Below are positions 1 to 8,710 of a DNA stretch of 64,000 nt, piece by piece. The position numbers and the translations under genes are program-made. Position 1 is the first letter of the stretch; every line of letters begins with the position of its first letter. The notes under the pieces are model-generated. The model did not search any database and had not been told where the DNA came from. It saw nothing but the letters and a program-made list of their open reading frames with translations. The stretch spans positions 1 through 64,000 of the forward strand of contig NZ_JMLQ01000012.1 of assembly GCF_000686025.1 (NCBI RefSeq), given 5' to 3'. Origin of the DNA: Rhodococcus sp. UNC23MFCrub1.1 (GTDB lineage: Bacteria > Actinomycetota > Actinomycetes > Mycobacteriales > Mycobacteriaceae).

Positions 1-435
1 TTGCGTCAGGGCGACGAGCATCGGGTGCGCCTGGAGAAGGGTGTGGATCTGCTGATCGGGTTGGAGGCGATCTCGGAGCCGGACGAGGCGGGGATGCGGA
101 CGGTGATGTGCATCCTCAACGGACAGTTGCGGCCGGTGTCGGTGCGGGACAGGTCGATCTCGGCGGATGCGCCGACGACGGAGAAGGCGGATCGGGACGA
201 TCCGTCGCATCTGGCGGCGCCGTTCGCGGGTGTGGTGACGTTGACCGCGGAGGTGGGGCAGTCGGTGTCGGCGGGGGAGACCGTCGCGACGATCGAGGCG
301 ATGAAGATGGAAGCAGCCGTCACCGCGCCGCGGGCGGGCACCGTCACCCGTCTGGCTCTGTCCGGTGTCGCGCAGGTCGAGGGCGGGGACCTGATCTGCG
401 TCATCGCCGTCGGCGACACCACCGACCGCTCCTGA
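1..435 (+). CDS. pyc: Pyruvate carboxylase, C-terminal part (biotin carrier domain)
   Basis: This is the last 144 codons of a biotin-dependent carboxylase; the reading frame is open at the left edge, so the true start lies outside the window. The final 75 residues form a biotinyl/lipoyl domain with the attachment motif EAMKM, the biotinylated lysine being visible residue 102. The preceding stretch (LLIGLEAISEPDEAGMRTVMCILNGQLRPV) is typical of the end of the carboxyltransferase-to-carrier linker of single-chain pyruvate carboxylase, which makes oxaloacetate from pyruvate, bicarbonate and ATP. A separate acyl-CoA carboxylase alpha subunit is less likely because of that linker. A short hairpin follows the stop. 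Confidence 0.88.
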   Translation: MRQGDEHRVRLEKGVDLLIGLEAISEPDEAGMRTVMCILNGQLRPVSVRDRSISADAPTTEKADRDDPSHLAAPFAGVVTLTAEVGQSVSAGETVATIEAMKMEAAVTAPRAGTVTRLALSGVAQVEGGDLICVIAVGDTTDRS

Positions 436-478
436 CCCGCATCGATCCTGTACCGGTCGGTGTTTTCGGTCTGCACGG

Positions 479-493
479 TGCGCTAACAGCGCA
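479..493. terminator. Hairpin between convergent genes
   Basis: TGCGCT and AGCGCA form a perfect 6-bp stem with a 3-nt loop. It lies 43 bp after the pyruvate carboxylase stop and just after the end of the broken minus-strand gene, so it could serve both strands. There is no U-tract, as is common in actinobacteria. Confidence 0.45.
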
Positions 494-501
494 TCGTGTG
501 C

Positions 502-823
502 TCAGGCCATCGAGCGCATCGAGCGCATCGTGACGTCGCTGATCGAGGCGAGATCGCGAATGGGCGTTCCGTCCGGGCTCTGGACCAGGGCGATCAGCGC
601 AACGGGTGTCTCGGCTGTGAAGCCGATGTCTTCGCCCGCGCCCGAAGGTGGCGACACGGACGGATTCCGACGCTCCCCGCCGCATCACCGGCGGCCCGAG
701 ACTCTCGCAGACCCATCCGAGGTCGACAAGAACCGCAAACGGGTGGTGGATGAGAAACTTCTGGCTCATCAGCATGGGCTCGAGCGCCGACTCCGCCGGC
801 AACCGCGCCACCGTCACACCCAT
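502..823 (-). pseudogene. Unrecognised gene broken by a frameshift
   Basis: On the minus strand two segments in different frames both show strongly GC-biased third positions. The upstream segment starts at an ATG at 823 (MGVTVARLPAESALEP...). The downstream one contains EDIGFTAETPVALIALV and ends at TGA 504-502. The switch falls in the G/C-run area around 633-643 and one base would rejoin them, giving roughly 107 residues. I do not recognise the family. The start is uncertain because no clear ribosome binding site precedes 823. It may be a real gene with a sequencing error. The rest of the interval 436-894 shows nothing else. Confidence 0.4.
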
Positions 824-894
824 TGTCCGGCACTACCGTTGAAGACGTCAGCACACGAATACGAAAGGCGCTGAGCAGCAAAGATAGGTGGGCG

Positions 895-1176
895 CTACGC
901 CGTTCGTTCGAGAACCGGTCGATCGGCGCCGCGATGGAGGATGTGCCGCCATCGCGATCGTGCTTCCTCGACCGCGGTGTGTTCGGTCCCGTTCGGCGTG
1001 GCGCTCTGGGCCAACAGGGTGAGGGCCCGTGAGGTGGAGATCAGCCCCACCTTGTGTCGGTGCGAGAACGCGGTGAGTTCCGTGAATGCCTGCTCGGGTG
1101 TGTACCCGCAGAGCCCGACGAGGATCCCGACGCCGATATCGATCTGGGTGCGGTCTGGAGTCGCGTGGTCGGACAT
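895..1176 (-). CDS. ANTAR-domain protein
   Basis: The 93-residue product is almost entirely an ANTAR domain, an RNA-binding three-helix module that in the characterised cases prevents transcription termination by binding paired hairpins. The core reads QIDIGVGILVGLCGYTPEQA followed by FTELTAFSHRHKVGLIST, with the expected ID.A.G.L pattern and conserved aromatic/basic second half. The ATG at 1176 is chosen because AGAAAGGG lies about 9 bases upstream; a longer reading frame adds only low-complexity residues. No receiver or GAF sensor domain is attached, so its input is not visible. It is downstream of, and may be co-transcribed with, the sulfatase. Target RNA is unknown. Confidence 0.75.
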   Translation of the reverse strand: MSDHATPDRTQIDIGVGILVGLCGYTPEQAFTELTAFSHRHKVGLISTSRALTLLAQSATPNGTEHTAVEEARSRWRHILHRGADRPVLERTA

Positions 1177-1260
1177 CGCCGGCGCCCTTTCTCTGGTGCT
1201 GGGTGGTGCTCGCGTGCGGTGATCGTCCCTCGATGCGAGCACCGTTGCCCACCATTGGAA

Positions 1261-1311
1261 TCGGTGCGATTCGTGGTTCGTCGGTGCGATTGGTGATTCG
1301 TCGGTGCGCTG
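1261..1311. repeat. 20-bp tandem repeat, about 2.5 copies
   Basis: Two complete 20-bp units (1261-1280 and 1281-1300, differing at two positions) and half of a third, each starting TCGGTGCG. They lie between the sulfatase stop and the ANTAR gene start, about 85-135 bp upstream of the latter. They may be a direct-repeat regulator site or simple tandem duplication. Confidence 0.7.
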
Positions 1312-1321
1312 TACCGGGCCG

Positions 1322-2707
1322 TCACGCGGACGCGGCGCGCTCGGGCCCTCGCAGTCGGCGGTCGGCTCCCTTGGGGGACCGTGGGACCGTCTGCTTACCG
1401 GCGAGCGTTGCGAGGTAGCGACGTACGACTCGATCGGCGAGTTCGCTGCCCTCGGCGTCCGGCGTCACCGTGTCCTCGGTCTCGGTTCGCCATTGCGCCA
1501 GTCGAGTGGCCAGGTCTTCTTCGATGTCCGCGAACTCCGGCAGCCCGGCCAGATTGGTGGTCTCGTCGGGGTCGGTGGTCAGGTCGTACAACTCCCGTGC
1601 CGGTCGAGGAGCCAGATGATCGGAGCCCAGTGCGCGCCCGGACGGGCTGTCGGCGATGTCGAGGGGAAGCTCGAGCTTGTGCCGCGACGCGAGATTCTCC
1701 AGGTAGCTCCAGTTCTCGGTGCGCACCGCCCGAATCGGGTCGTAGGAGTCGTGGTAGTTCTTCTGCGTGAACACCTCGTCGCGGACCGCATCCTTGGACT
1801 CGCCCGCGAGGATCTCGGCGTGTGAGACACCTTCGACGTCGCCGGGGATCGGCAGACCGAGAACGTCGAGCAGAGTGGGAACCAGATCGACGCCACTGAA
1901 GAGACCGTCGTGCACGGCGGGCGCGACCGCGCGACGCCGCGGCGGACGCACTATGAACGCAATTCCGGTTCCGCGGGCGTACAGCGTGGATTTGGCTCCG
2001 GGGAAGGCTTCGCCGTGATCGGTGAAGAACACCACCCAGGTGTCGTCGGCGAAGCCGGTGGTGTCGAGTGCGTCCAGCAGGCGGCCCACCGCGGCGTCGG
2101 CCACCGTGATCGAACCGTGGAACGCGGCCAGATCCTCACGCACTGCGGCGGTATCGGGAAGGTAGGACGGAACGACGATCGTGTGGGGATCGGCACGCGG
2201 ATACCGTTCGACGGGATATGGCCGGTGCACCTCGAAGAAGCCGGCGTTCAACAGGAACGGGCCGTCCTGCCCGCGAGCGGACTCGAGGTACGCGGTGGCC
2301 TGATCGACCACGTGGTCGCAATCCGAGTCGTCGACGTCGAAGGTGCTGTAGCCCAGCCGTTCCGGGGTGGACGACTCGTGCTGCATGCCGAACAGGGCGC
2401 TGCGGTAACCGTGCTCGCCGAGTAGCTGGGGGAGGGTGCGAACCGAGTCCTTGTACTCCCAACCGTGGTGCGCGAGACCGACGATGCCGTTGCTGTGCGG
2501 ATACCGCCCGGTGAGCAGGCTGCCCCTCGACGGCGAACACAGCGGGGCAGTGGCGTGCGCGCGGGTGAACAGCACGCCTTCGGAGGCCAGACGATCGAGC
2601 GCGGGAGACGTGGCACCGGTGGCGCCGTACAACTCGAGGTGCCGACCGAGATCGTGCCAGTGGACCAGCAGGACGTTCTCGTCGGTGCCGACCGGCTGCG
2701 CCCTCAT
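1322..2707 (-). CDS. Type I sulfatase
   Basis: This 461-residue protein hydrolyses a sulfate ester; its substrate is not evident. The sulfatase signature CSPSRGSLLTGRYPHSNG begins at Cys57, the residue that must be oxidised to formylglycine. A second signature, FFTDHGEAF, and the N-terminal HWHDLG supply metal-binding residues, and the length fits the alkaline-phosphatase superfamily. No signal peptide is seen, so it is probably cytoplasmic. The ATG at 2707 follows GGAG at suitable spacing. The upstream gene encodes its likely activating enzyme, 91 bp away, and it ends a long sulfur operon. A choline- or aryl-sulfatase role is possible but cannot be decided. Confidence 0.87.
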   Translation of the reverse strand: MRAQPVGTDENVLLVHWHDLGRHLELYGATGATSPALDRLASEGVLFTRAHATAPLCSPSRGSLLTGRYPHSNGIVGLAHHGWEYKDSVRTLPQLLGEHGYRSALFGMQHESSTPERLGYSTFDVDDSDCDHVVDQATAYLESARGQDGPFLLNAGFFEVHRPYPVERYPRADPHTIVVPSYLPDTAAVREDLAAFHGSITVADAAVGRLLDALDTTGFADDTWVVFFTDHGEAFPGAKSTLYARGTGIAFIVRPPRRRAVAPAVHDGLFSGVDLVPTLLDVLGLPIPGDVEGVSHAEILAGESKDAVRDEVFTQKNYHDSYDPIRAVRTENWSYLENLASRHKLELPLDIADSPSGRALGSDHLAPRPARELYDLTTDPDETTNLAGLPEFADIEEDLATRLAQWRTETEDTVTPDAEGSELADRVVRRYLATLAGKQTVPRSPKGADRRLRGPERAASA

Positions 2708-2798
2708 GCGGTCTCCATCTTCTCGGTGCGACTCCTGTTCGAGTGGTGCTCGGTCAGCCGACGGTAGTGGCCGCCGGGTTGGGCGTCAGCGGTTCGGC

Positions 2799-3764
2799 TC
2801 AGCGTGAGCGGAAGTGCCCACGCCCGACCGGGTCATCCGGCGCTCCGCATGCTTCGCTGGTGGTGACCACCCGAAACCCGGTGTGTCCACTCGAGGTGTC
2901 GGATGTGGACCCCGACCGAGCCGAAACGCGGTACCGACGGCAGTAGCTCGCGTGGCACAGGTACGACCCGCCGCGGGTCACCGCTCTGGTGTCCCCGCGG
3001 GCATCGTCGAACCCGCCGGTCGTCCATTCCCAGACGTTTCCGGTCATCTCGTGCACGCCGAAGGCGTTGGGTGCGTAGGACCGGACAGGGGCGGTTCCGG
3101 CATGCCCGTCGGCCGCGGTGTTGGACTGAGGGAAATCACCCTGCCACACATTCATTCGGTGAGTGCCTCCCGGTTCGAGGTCGGGCCCCCAGGGAAACGG
3201 CTGTTGTTCGAGGCCGCCGCGCGCGGCGTACTCCCACTGGGCCTCGGTGGGTAGTGCAGTGTCGGACCACGCGCAGAACGCCTCGGCGTCCCGGCGCGAG
3301 ACATGGGTGACGGGATGGGCCGCTCGATCCCGTGTCGCGTCGACATCGACGTCGGGTCCCGACGGATACCTCCACGTCGCCCCCTCGACCACGTGCCACC
3401 ACGGGGTCGCGGCCACCGTCGGCCATCGGTGCGCCGTGGGTCCGAGGTCTCCGACGAACACCAGCGAGTCCCCGAACACCTCGGCATCCGTCCGGAACCC
3501 TGTCGCGCCGACGAAATCAGCGAACTGGGCGACCGTCACCGGCGTCACCGTGATGTCGAACGCGGCGACCGTGACCGGGCGGACCGGACCCTCGAGGTCG
3601 GCGGCGTAGGCCCACGCGTCGTCGGCCCCCATGAGGAAGATCCCGCCGGGCAGCGACACCCACTCGAGGTTCGGACCCACCCCGCTCGACGTACCTGCCG
3701 ATGCGCGGTTGCTCGTCGGTTCGACCGGGCGTCGATCCGGGGTGCAGCACGACGACGAGGACAC
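2799..3764 (-). CDS. Formylglycine-generating enzyme
   Basis: The 321-residue protein has the FGE-sulfatase fold. It should oxidise the cysteine of the CxPSR motif of the neighbouring sulfatase to formylglycine, using oxygen and copper. The core GGIFLMGADD (about residues 40-49), ALPTEAQWEYAARGG and EMTGNVWEWT are family landmarks. The two copper/substrate cysteines are both present in GGSYLCHASYCRRYRV (C270 and C275), so it looks catalytically competent rather than one of the non-catalytic relatives. The start is GTG, 10 bp after the cysNC stop. The first 30 residues are low complexity, so a later start is possible. Confidence 0.9.
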   Translation of the reverse strand: MSSSSCCTPDRRPVEPTSNRASAGTSSGVGPNLEWVSLPGGIFLMGADDAWAYAADLEGPVRPVTVAAFDITVTPVTVAQFADFVGATGFRTDAEVFGDSLVFVGDLGPTAHRWPTVAATPWWHVVEGATWRYPSGPDVDVDATRDRAAHPVTHVSRRDAEAFCAWSDTALPTEAQWEYAARGGLEQQPFPWGPDLEPGGTHRMNVWQGDFPQSNTAADGHAGTAPVRSYAPNAFGVHEMTGNVWEWTTGGFDDARGDTRAVTRGGSYLCHASYCRRYRVSARSGSTSDTSSGHTGFRVVTTSEACGAPDDPVGRGHFRSR

Positions 3765-3774
3765 CTGGTTCAGT

Positions 3775-5703
3775 TTACGTGGCCGCGGCTGGGATGATGT
3801 CCCGCTGCACGAGCACGCGCAGAACCTGCTCCACGAGATCGTCCAGGTCGGCCCCGGTGGTGTCGACCACCAGGTCCGGGTTCTCCGGAGCTTCGTACGG
3901 GGCGTCGATTCCGGTCAATCCCAGCAGTTCGCCGGCGCGTGCCCGCGCGTACAGGCGTTTGGGGTCGCGTCGCTCGCACTCCGCGAGCGGAGTGGCGACG
4001 TGGATCTCGACGAAGGGTAGGTCGGCCGCCGCGTTGAGCACCCGCGCGATCTCACGATCGGAGGCGAGCGGGGACACCAACGACGCGATCGCGATGGTCC
4101 CCGAATCGGCGAACAATCGTGTCAGGTGCCCGACGCGACGCACGTTCTCCGCGCGGTCGCCGGCGGAGAAACCGAGGTCGTCGGACAGCCCGTGACGCAC
4201 GTTGTCCCCGTCCAGCAGGTACGCGACGCGACCGGATTCCACCAACGCCCGTTCCACTGCGACGGCGAGCGTCGACTTGCCCGACGCGGGAAGCCCGGTG
4301 AGCCAGACGGTGGCGCCGCGCTGTCCGACGGCCGACCACCGATGTCCCCGTTCGAGTGCCGACGGGTGCCACTTGACGTCGTTGCGCACGCGGCCGGCCG
4401 GTTTGGCTGCTCGCGCGAGGGTGACGGTTCCGGCGCCCACTGTGTCGTTGGTGTTCTCGTCGATGAGAACGAAGGCGCCGCCGTCGCGGATGTCGGCATA
4501 CGGGTCGGCGAGAACGGGGGAGCTGGTCCGCAGGGTGACCGAGCCGATGTCGTTGATGGCCAGGGCGACCGGGTTGCGATCCTCGTCGAGGGTCTCGGGG
4601 TCGAGTCGGCCGTGTAGTTCGGAAACAGTCGCGCGCACAGTACGGGTGGTGTGTTTGAGAGCGAGGCGATCTCCGGCGCGCAGCGGGGTGTCGGCGAACC
4701 AGCACACCGTCGCGTCGAGCTCGCGCGCCACGACCGGCGACTGTCCGTCCTCCCGGCCGGAGACCACGACGTCGCCGCGGGCCACGTCGATGTCGTCCGC
4801 GAGTTCGATGGCCACGGACAGCGGCGCCACGGCGACCGTGCGCGCTGCATCCAGGGTGTCCAGCGCGGTGACGGTGCTGCGCGAGCCCGACGGCAGGACC
4901 AGGATCGGGTCGCCCACCTGCAGGGTGCCGGCGGCGAGACGGCCCGTGTACCGGCGTCGCTCGGTCGGGTCGGTCGGACGAGACACCCACTGCACCGGCA
5001 TGCGGAGCTTGTCCGGGGTGGGTGCCGGTGCCTCGAGTTCGACGGTCTCGAGGAACTTGAGCAGGGTGGGGCCGTCGTACCAGGGTGTGTCGGCCGAGCG
5101 GGTGACGACGTTGTCTCCGCTCAGTGCTGCGATGGGGACCACCGTCGGTTCGGCGACGCCCAACCGGTCGGTCAGCAGGCGTATCTCGCCGACCACCTCG
5201 GCGAAACGGCTTTCGCTGAAGTCCACCAGATCGATTTTGTTCACCACGGCGACCAGATGCTCCACGCCGAGCAAGGAGGCGATGCGGGCGTGGCGGCGCG
5301 TCTGGCGGAGTACGCCCGCCCTGGCGTCGACCAGCAACAGTGCCACGTGGGCGTTGGAGGCGCCGGTGAACATGTTGCGGGTGTACCGCTCGTGGCCGGG
5401 GGTGTCGGCCAGGATGTAGTTGCGGTCGGCGGTCGAGAAGAACCGGTACGCCACGTCGATCGTGATGCCTTGCTCGCGCTCGGCCCGGAGCCCGTCCGAG
5501 AGCGCGGCCAGGTCGGGGACCCCGTCGTCGCCCATTACGGCTTGGAGGTGATCGAGTGGCAGGCTGTCGGTGTCGTGGAGCAAGCGGCCGATGAGCGTGG
5601 ACTTGCCGTCGTCGACGGAGCCGGCGGTCGCGATGCGGAGCAGTTGACGGGGACGGGTGGAGCCGGTGGCGTCGTCGACGCGGCCGGGCGCGGCGGTGGT
5701 CAT
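3775..5703 (-). CDS. cysNC: Sulfate adenylyltransferase large subunit / APS kinase fusion
   Basis: A 642-residue bifunctional protein. The N-terminal half is the GTPase subunit of ATP sulfurylase, with G1 GSVDDGKST (28-36), G3 DTPGHERY and G4 NKID. The last 180 residues form APS kinase with a second P-loop GLPASGKST and the motif LDGDNVRHGL. With CysD it converts sulfate and ATP to APS and then PAPS. The CysN-CysC fusion is usual in actinobacteria. Its ATG overlaps the cysD stop by one base (TGATG), implying translational coupling. The formylglycine-generating enzyme follows 10 bp later. Confidence 0.95.
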   Translation of the reverse strand: MTTAAPGRVDDATGSTRPRQLLRIATAGSVDDGKSTLIGRLLHDTDSLPLDHLQAVMGDDGVPDLAALSDGLRAEREQGITIDVAYRFFSTADRNYILADTPGHERYTRNMFTGASNAHVALLLVDARAGVLRQTRRHARIASLLGVEHLVAVVNKIDLVDFSESRFAEVVGEIRLLTDRLGVAEPTVVPIAALSGDNVVTRSADTPWYDGPTLLKFLETVELEAPAPTPDKLRMPVQWVSRPTDPTERRRYTGRLAAGTLQVGDPILVLPSGSRSTVTALDTLDAARTVAVAPLSVAIELADDIDVARGDVVVSGREDGQSPVVARELDATVCWFADTPLRAGDRLALKHTTRTVRATVSELHGRLDPETLDEDRNPVALAINDIGSVTLRTSSPVLADPYADIRDGGAFVLIDENTNDTVGAGTVTLARAAKPAGRVRNDVKWHPSALERGHRWSAVGQRGATVWLTGLPASGKSTLAVAVERALVESGRVAYLLDGDNVRHGLSDDLGFSAGDRAENVRRVGHLTRLFADSGTIAIASLVSPLASDREIARVLNAAADLPFVEIHVATPLAECERRDPKRLYARARAGELLGLTGIDAPYEAPENPDLVVDTTGADLDDLVEQVLRVLVQRDIIPAAAT

Positions 5704-6650
5704 CAGAAGTAGCCTTCTCGCTTGCGGTCTTCCATGGCCGCGACCGAGGTACGGTCGTCAGCTCTCGTCTCGCCGCGCTCGGAGACGGTGGCCGCCGAGA
5801 TCTCGGCGATGACGCCGTCGATGTCGGTCGCGGAGGATCGCACCGCGCCGGTGATCGTGAGATCGCCGACGGTGCGGTAGCGAACCTGCTCCACCGTGGC
5901 GCTCTCGTGTGGGCCGGGACGGACGAACGCGCTGGTCGACAGCAGGATTCCGTCCCGCTCGAACACCTCGCGTCGGTGCGCGAAGTAGATCGGTGGAAGT
6001 TCGAGACCTTCGAGGGCGATGTAGCGCCAGATGTCGAGTTCGGTCCAGTTGCTCAAGGGGAAGACGCGGACCTGTTCGCCGCGCTTGATGCGGCCGTTGT
6101 AGAGCGTCCACGGTTCCGCTCGTTGAGCGCGTGGGTCCCACTGGCCGAACTCGTCGCGGAAGCTCAGGACGCGTTCCTTGGCTCTGGCTCGTTCCTCATC
6201 GCGTCGGGCACCTCCGAAGGCCGCGTCGAAACCACCGGCCTCGAGCGCGTCGAGCAGTGTGCGGGTCTGCAGTCGGTTGCGGGACGCGTCCGGGCCGCCG
6301 ACCTCGGTGACCCGGCCGGAATCGATGGTCTCCTGCACCGACGCGACGATCAGCCGGTGTCCGCCCTCGGCCAGGCGTCTGTCCCGAAAATCGATCACTT
6401 CCGGAAAATTGTGACCGGTGTCGACGTGCAGGACCGGGAACGGGATGCGCGAGGCCACGTCGGGCGGCTGCGACGTCGGCCGGAACGCTTTCTCAGCCAA
6501 CCGGAGCAGGACGATGGAGTCCTTTCCGGCGGAGAACAGGAGAACGGGCCGCTCCAGTTCGGCGGTCACCTCGCGGATGATGTGGACCGCTTCGGCTTCC
6601 AATGCGCGAAGTTCGTCGACGTGGGTCACATCGAGACCGGTCACGGTCAT
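5703..6650 (-). CDS. cysD: Sulfate adenylyltransferase small subunit
   Basis: The 315-residue product is the PP-loop ATP sulfurylase subunit. The signature LLFSAGKDSIVLLRLAEKAF lies near residue 40, followed by HVDTGHNFPEVIDFRD and the family C-terminus EDRKREGYF. The start is the ATG at 6650 (MTVTGLDVTHVDELRALEAEAV); the frame extends further upstream but only through the antisense of the preceding gene. That ATG overlaps the sulfotransferase stop (ATGA), so expression of PAPS synthesis is tied to a PAPS-consuming enzyme. CysD partners with the CysNC protein encoded immediately downstream. Confidence 0.94.
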   Translation of the reverse strand: MTVTGLDVTHVDELRALEAEAVHIIREVTAELERPVLLFSAGKDSIVLLRLAEKAFRPTSQPPDVASRIPFPVLHVDTGHNFPEVIDFRDRRLAEGGHRLIVASVQETIDSGRVTEVGGPDASRNRLQTRTLLDALEAGGFDAAFGGARRDEERARAKERVLSFRDEFGQWDPRAQRAEPWTLYNGRIKRGEQVRVFPLSNWTELDIWRYIALEGLELPPIYFAHRREVFERDGILLSTSAFVRPGPHESATVEQVRYRTVGDLTITGAVRSSATDIDGVIAEISAATVSERGETRADDRTSVAAMEDRKREGYF

Positions 6651-7453
6651 GAGGGGAGTCCCAACTGGACCGCGTCGGCCCGATAGCGCGTGATCCAGTC
6701 GTCGGACCGAGCGTCCGACTGCTTCCGCAGCGCGGGCGCCGGTGCGAGCGACGGGTCGAGCCCGAGGTGATCGAGCACGGACGCCGTCACCGCAGCGGTA
6801 TCCGTGGTCAGCTCGTCGAAATCGACCTCGAACGGGGTAATGCCGGTGGCATCGAACCACGAACGCCATCCCTTCTCCTGACCCTCGAGGATGCTCAGAA
6901 GATGGGCGATGCCGGCCGGGTGGTACTGCGCCGCCGCATCGACGGCAGGGTCGGCGCGACCGCGCCACACCCTGGTCTGCACCGCACGCCAGAACGACAC
7001 GGCTTGGGGAACCAGGTCGCGTCGGGTCACCTTGATGAAGGCGACGTCTCCAAGCACGACGTCGACGGCCGCGCGCAGCGCATCGCCCGCAGGTGGTGTT
7101 CGGCCGGTGAGGGACTCAGCTCGGCGGATCAACAACGGTGTCTGGTTCCACATGAGCTTGCCCGCCCACACCCCGTTCGGGGTGCGTCCCTCACGCAGGA
7201 TGCGAAAGCGCCACTCCTCGGCGTTCTCAGACCAGGGCGTGCCGGGCTCGAGCGGGGCGAGCAGCGACGTCACCGTGGTGTCGGAGACCGAGTCGAACCA
7301 CTCGCGCGGTTGTGGGGGGAGCGAGGTGTTCGGCAGGTACTGGAAGAACTCCTGCGGTTCGCCGGCCTGGCGAGTGGCACGGAGGGTTTCCACGAGCAGG
7401 GTGCTGCCACTGCGTTGCGAGGCCAGCACCAGATACGAACGGGGCGAGGTCAC
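6647..7453 (-). CDS. stf0: Stf0-family sulfotransferase
   Basis: This 268-residue protein resembles Stf0, the mycobacterial trehalose 2-sulfotransferase that starts sulfolipid synthesis. The 5'-phosphosulfate loop is SYLVLASQRSGSTLLVETL at the N-terminus, followed by AGEPQEFF and GVWAGKLMW, and FIKVTRRDLVPQAVSFWRA, which fits the 3'-phosphate-binding segment of PAPS enzymes. GTG 7453 is preferred because GAAAGG precedes it; longer versions add an arginine-rich, unrelated leader. The ATGA overlap with cysD puts PAPS supply under the same control. Trehalose is the most likely acceptor by family, but this is inferred. Confidence 0.82.
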   Translation of the reverse strand: MTSPRSYLVLASQRSGSTLLVETLRATRQAGEPQEFFQYLPNTSLPPQPREWFDSVSDTTVTSLLAPLEPGTPWSENAEEWRFRILREGRTPNGVWAGKLMWNQTPLLIRRAESLTGRTPPAGDALRAAVDVVLGDVAFIKVTRRDLVPQAVSFWRAVQTRVWRGRADPAVDAAAQYHPAGIAHLLSILEGQEKGWRSWFDATGITPFEVDFDELTTDTAAVTASVLDHLGLDPSLAPAPALRKQSDARSDDWITRYRADAVQLGLPS

Positions 7454-7500
7454 TGGGGCCTTTCGACGGTAGTTCTCATGGGCGCGGCGGGGAGCTTGGG

Positions 7501-8436
7501 TCAGGACGCGACGGGCTGCTTCTCCGTGGCCACGCGAGCATGTGCGGCGATGGCATCCGCCGATTCGGCCTGTCGGTCTTTCGACCACTCCCGTAGCGAC
7601 CAGCCGAAAGCGTCGGCCCAGACAGCGATCACCACCACATACCCCACCGCAGCCGCGGCCCCGGAAATCTCCAACCAGTCACTGCGAAAAAGGGTGCGCA
7701 CGTTGGTGAAGACGATGAGGCCGCCCACCGCAGAACCCAACAGCCGCGGCGGTATGTGCCGCACGAGCCATGCGGCGATGGGTGCAGCGATCAGTCCCCC
7801 GAGCAGAATGGCGACGACCCACCCGAACTCGATGCCCGCGGTCCCGAGTCCCACGAGAAATCCCAGGCTGGCAGCGACGGCGATGACGAATTCACTGGTG
7901 TCGATGGACCCGATCACCTTGCGGGGTTCGAGGCGACCACTGGCGAGGATGGCGGGCGTGCCCACCGGACCCCATCCGCCGCCTCCGGTCGCATCGACGA
8001 AGCCGCCCACGAAGCCCAGCGGCCCGAGAAACCGGCGCCGCAACGGCTGGCCGAGTCGATCACGAGGGACGCCGCGAACGGTGAATCGGATCAACACGTA
8101 CAAACCCAGGATCAGCAGGACGGTGGACATCACCGGCGCGGCGACCTCGGTCGACAACGAGGAGAGCACAGTAGCCCCGAGGAAGGCGCCGACCGCTCCG
8201 GGCAACGCGATACGACGCACCACCTGCCACTCGACGTTGCCGAACTTCCAATGCGACACCCCGGACATCAGGGTGGTGCCGATCTCGGCCAGGTGAACCG
8301 TCGCCGAGGCGGCGGCGGGATTGGTTCCGACCGCAAGCAACAACGTCGTGGTGGTCACGCCATAGGCCATGCCCAGGCTGCCATCGACGAGCTGGGCTGC
8401 GAACCCCACCAAGCCGAGCAAAACCAACGTTCTCAT
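7501..8436 (-). CDS. TauE/SafE-family anion permease
   Basis: A 311-residue membrane protein with about eight hydrophobic segments and the repeated family pattern, GFAAQLVDGSLGMAYG in the first half and GFVGGFVDATGGGGWGP in the second. Members move sulfite, sulfate, sulfoacetate or other small anions. The gene is first in the run Stf0-cysD-cysNC, so import of sulfate or export of sulfite are both reasonable. The start is ATG 8436 with GGGGAG nearby. The 274 bp upstream hold hairpins and probably the promoter for the Stf0-to-sulfatase block. Confidence 0.83.
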   Translation of the reverse strand: MRTLVLLGLVGFAAQLVDGSLGMAYGVTTTTLLLAVGTNPAAASATVHLAEIGTTLMSGVSHWKFGNVEWQVVRRIALPGAVGAFLGATVLSSLSTEVAAPVMSTVLLILGLYVLIRFTVRGVPRDRLGQPLRRRFLGPLGFVGGFVDATGGGGWGPVGTPAILASGRLEPRKVIGSIDTSEFVIAVAASLGFLVGLGTAGIEFGWVVAILLGGLIAAPIAAWLVRHIPPRLLGSAVGGLIVFTNVRTLFRSDWLEISGAAAAVGYVVVIAVWADAFGWSLREWSKDRQAESADAIAAHARVATEKQPVAS

Positions 8437-8598
8437 ACGGCTCCCCGATCGACGGACACGACAATGGTTCCATCACAACGCGTGACGAAGAATCGGTCAC
8501 TGGTTCGAATCGACGAGATCACAATCGACCCGCATCGGCTCGGCGATGCGAAGTGATGACGGTCCCGCCGAACGTCATCCGAGTGACGGTCGACCTCA

Positions 8599-8672
8599 CC
8601 CGCATCGCATGCGGGCGTGAATCGAGGAGCGGTTTCGCGGTCTGCTCGATCTGACAGCTGAGGGAAACCGCT
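8599..8672 (-). terminator. Inverted repeats downstream of the ABC ATPase gene
   Basis: Two structures lie between the ATPase stop (8711) and the permease gene. AGCGGTTTC (8628-8636) pairs with GAAACCGCT (8664-8672) over a 27-nt loop. CCCGCAT (8599-8605) pairs with ATGCGGG (8609-8615) over a 3-nt loop. They sit where the upstream operon should end. They could instead be leader structure for the downstream operon. Confidence 0.4.
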
Positions 8673-8710
8673 GGCTTCACCGGTTGCCTGCACCCGTGGA
8701 CGTTGTCCGG

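Noticed and set aside
5703..6968. Longer cysD with about 106 extra N-terminal residues
   Set aside because: The extension is arginine-rich antisense-frame sequence inside stf0; the protein family starts at MTVTGLDV, ATG 6650.
8500..8515. GGTTCGAATC-like sequence resembling a tRNA T-loop
   Set aside because: No acceptor stem, anticodon arm or D-arm could be paired around it.
8556..8654. Plus-strand 32-codon frame containing VTVDLTRIACGR, reminiscent of actinobacterial sulfur-gene leader peptides
   Set aside because: It points away from both neighbouring sulfur operons, which are on the minus strand, and no plus-strand gene follows for several kilobases.
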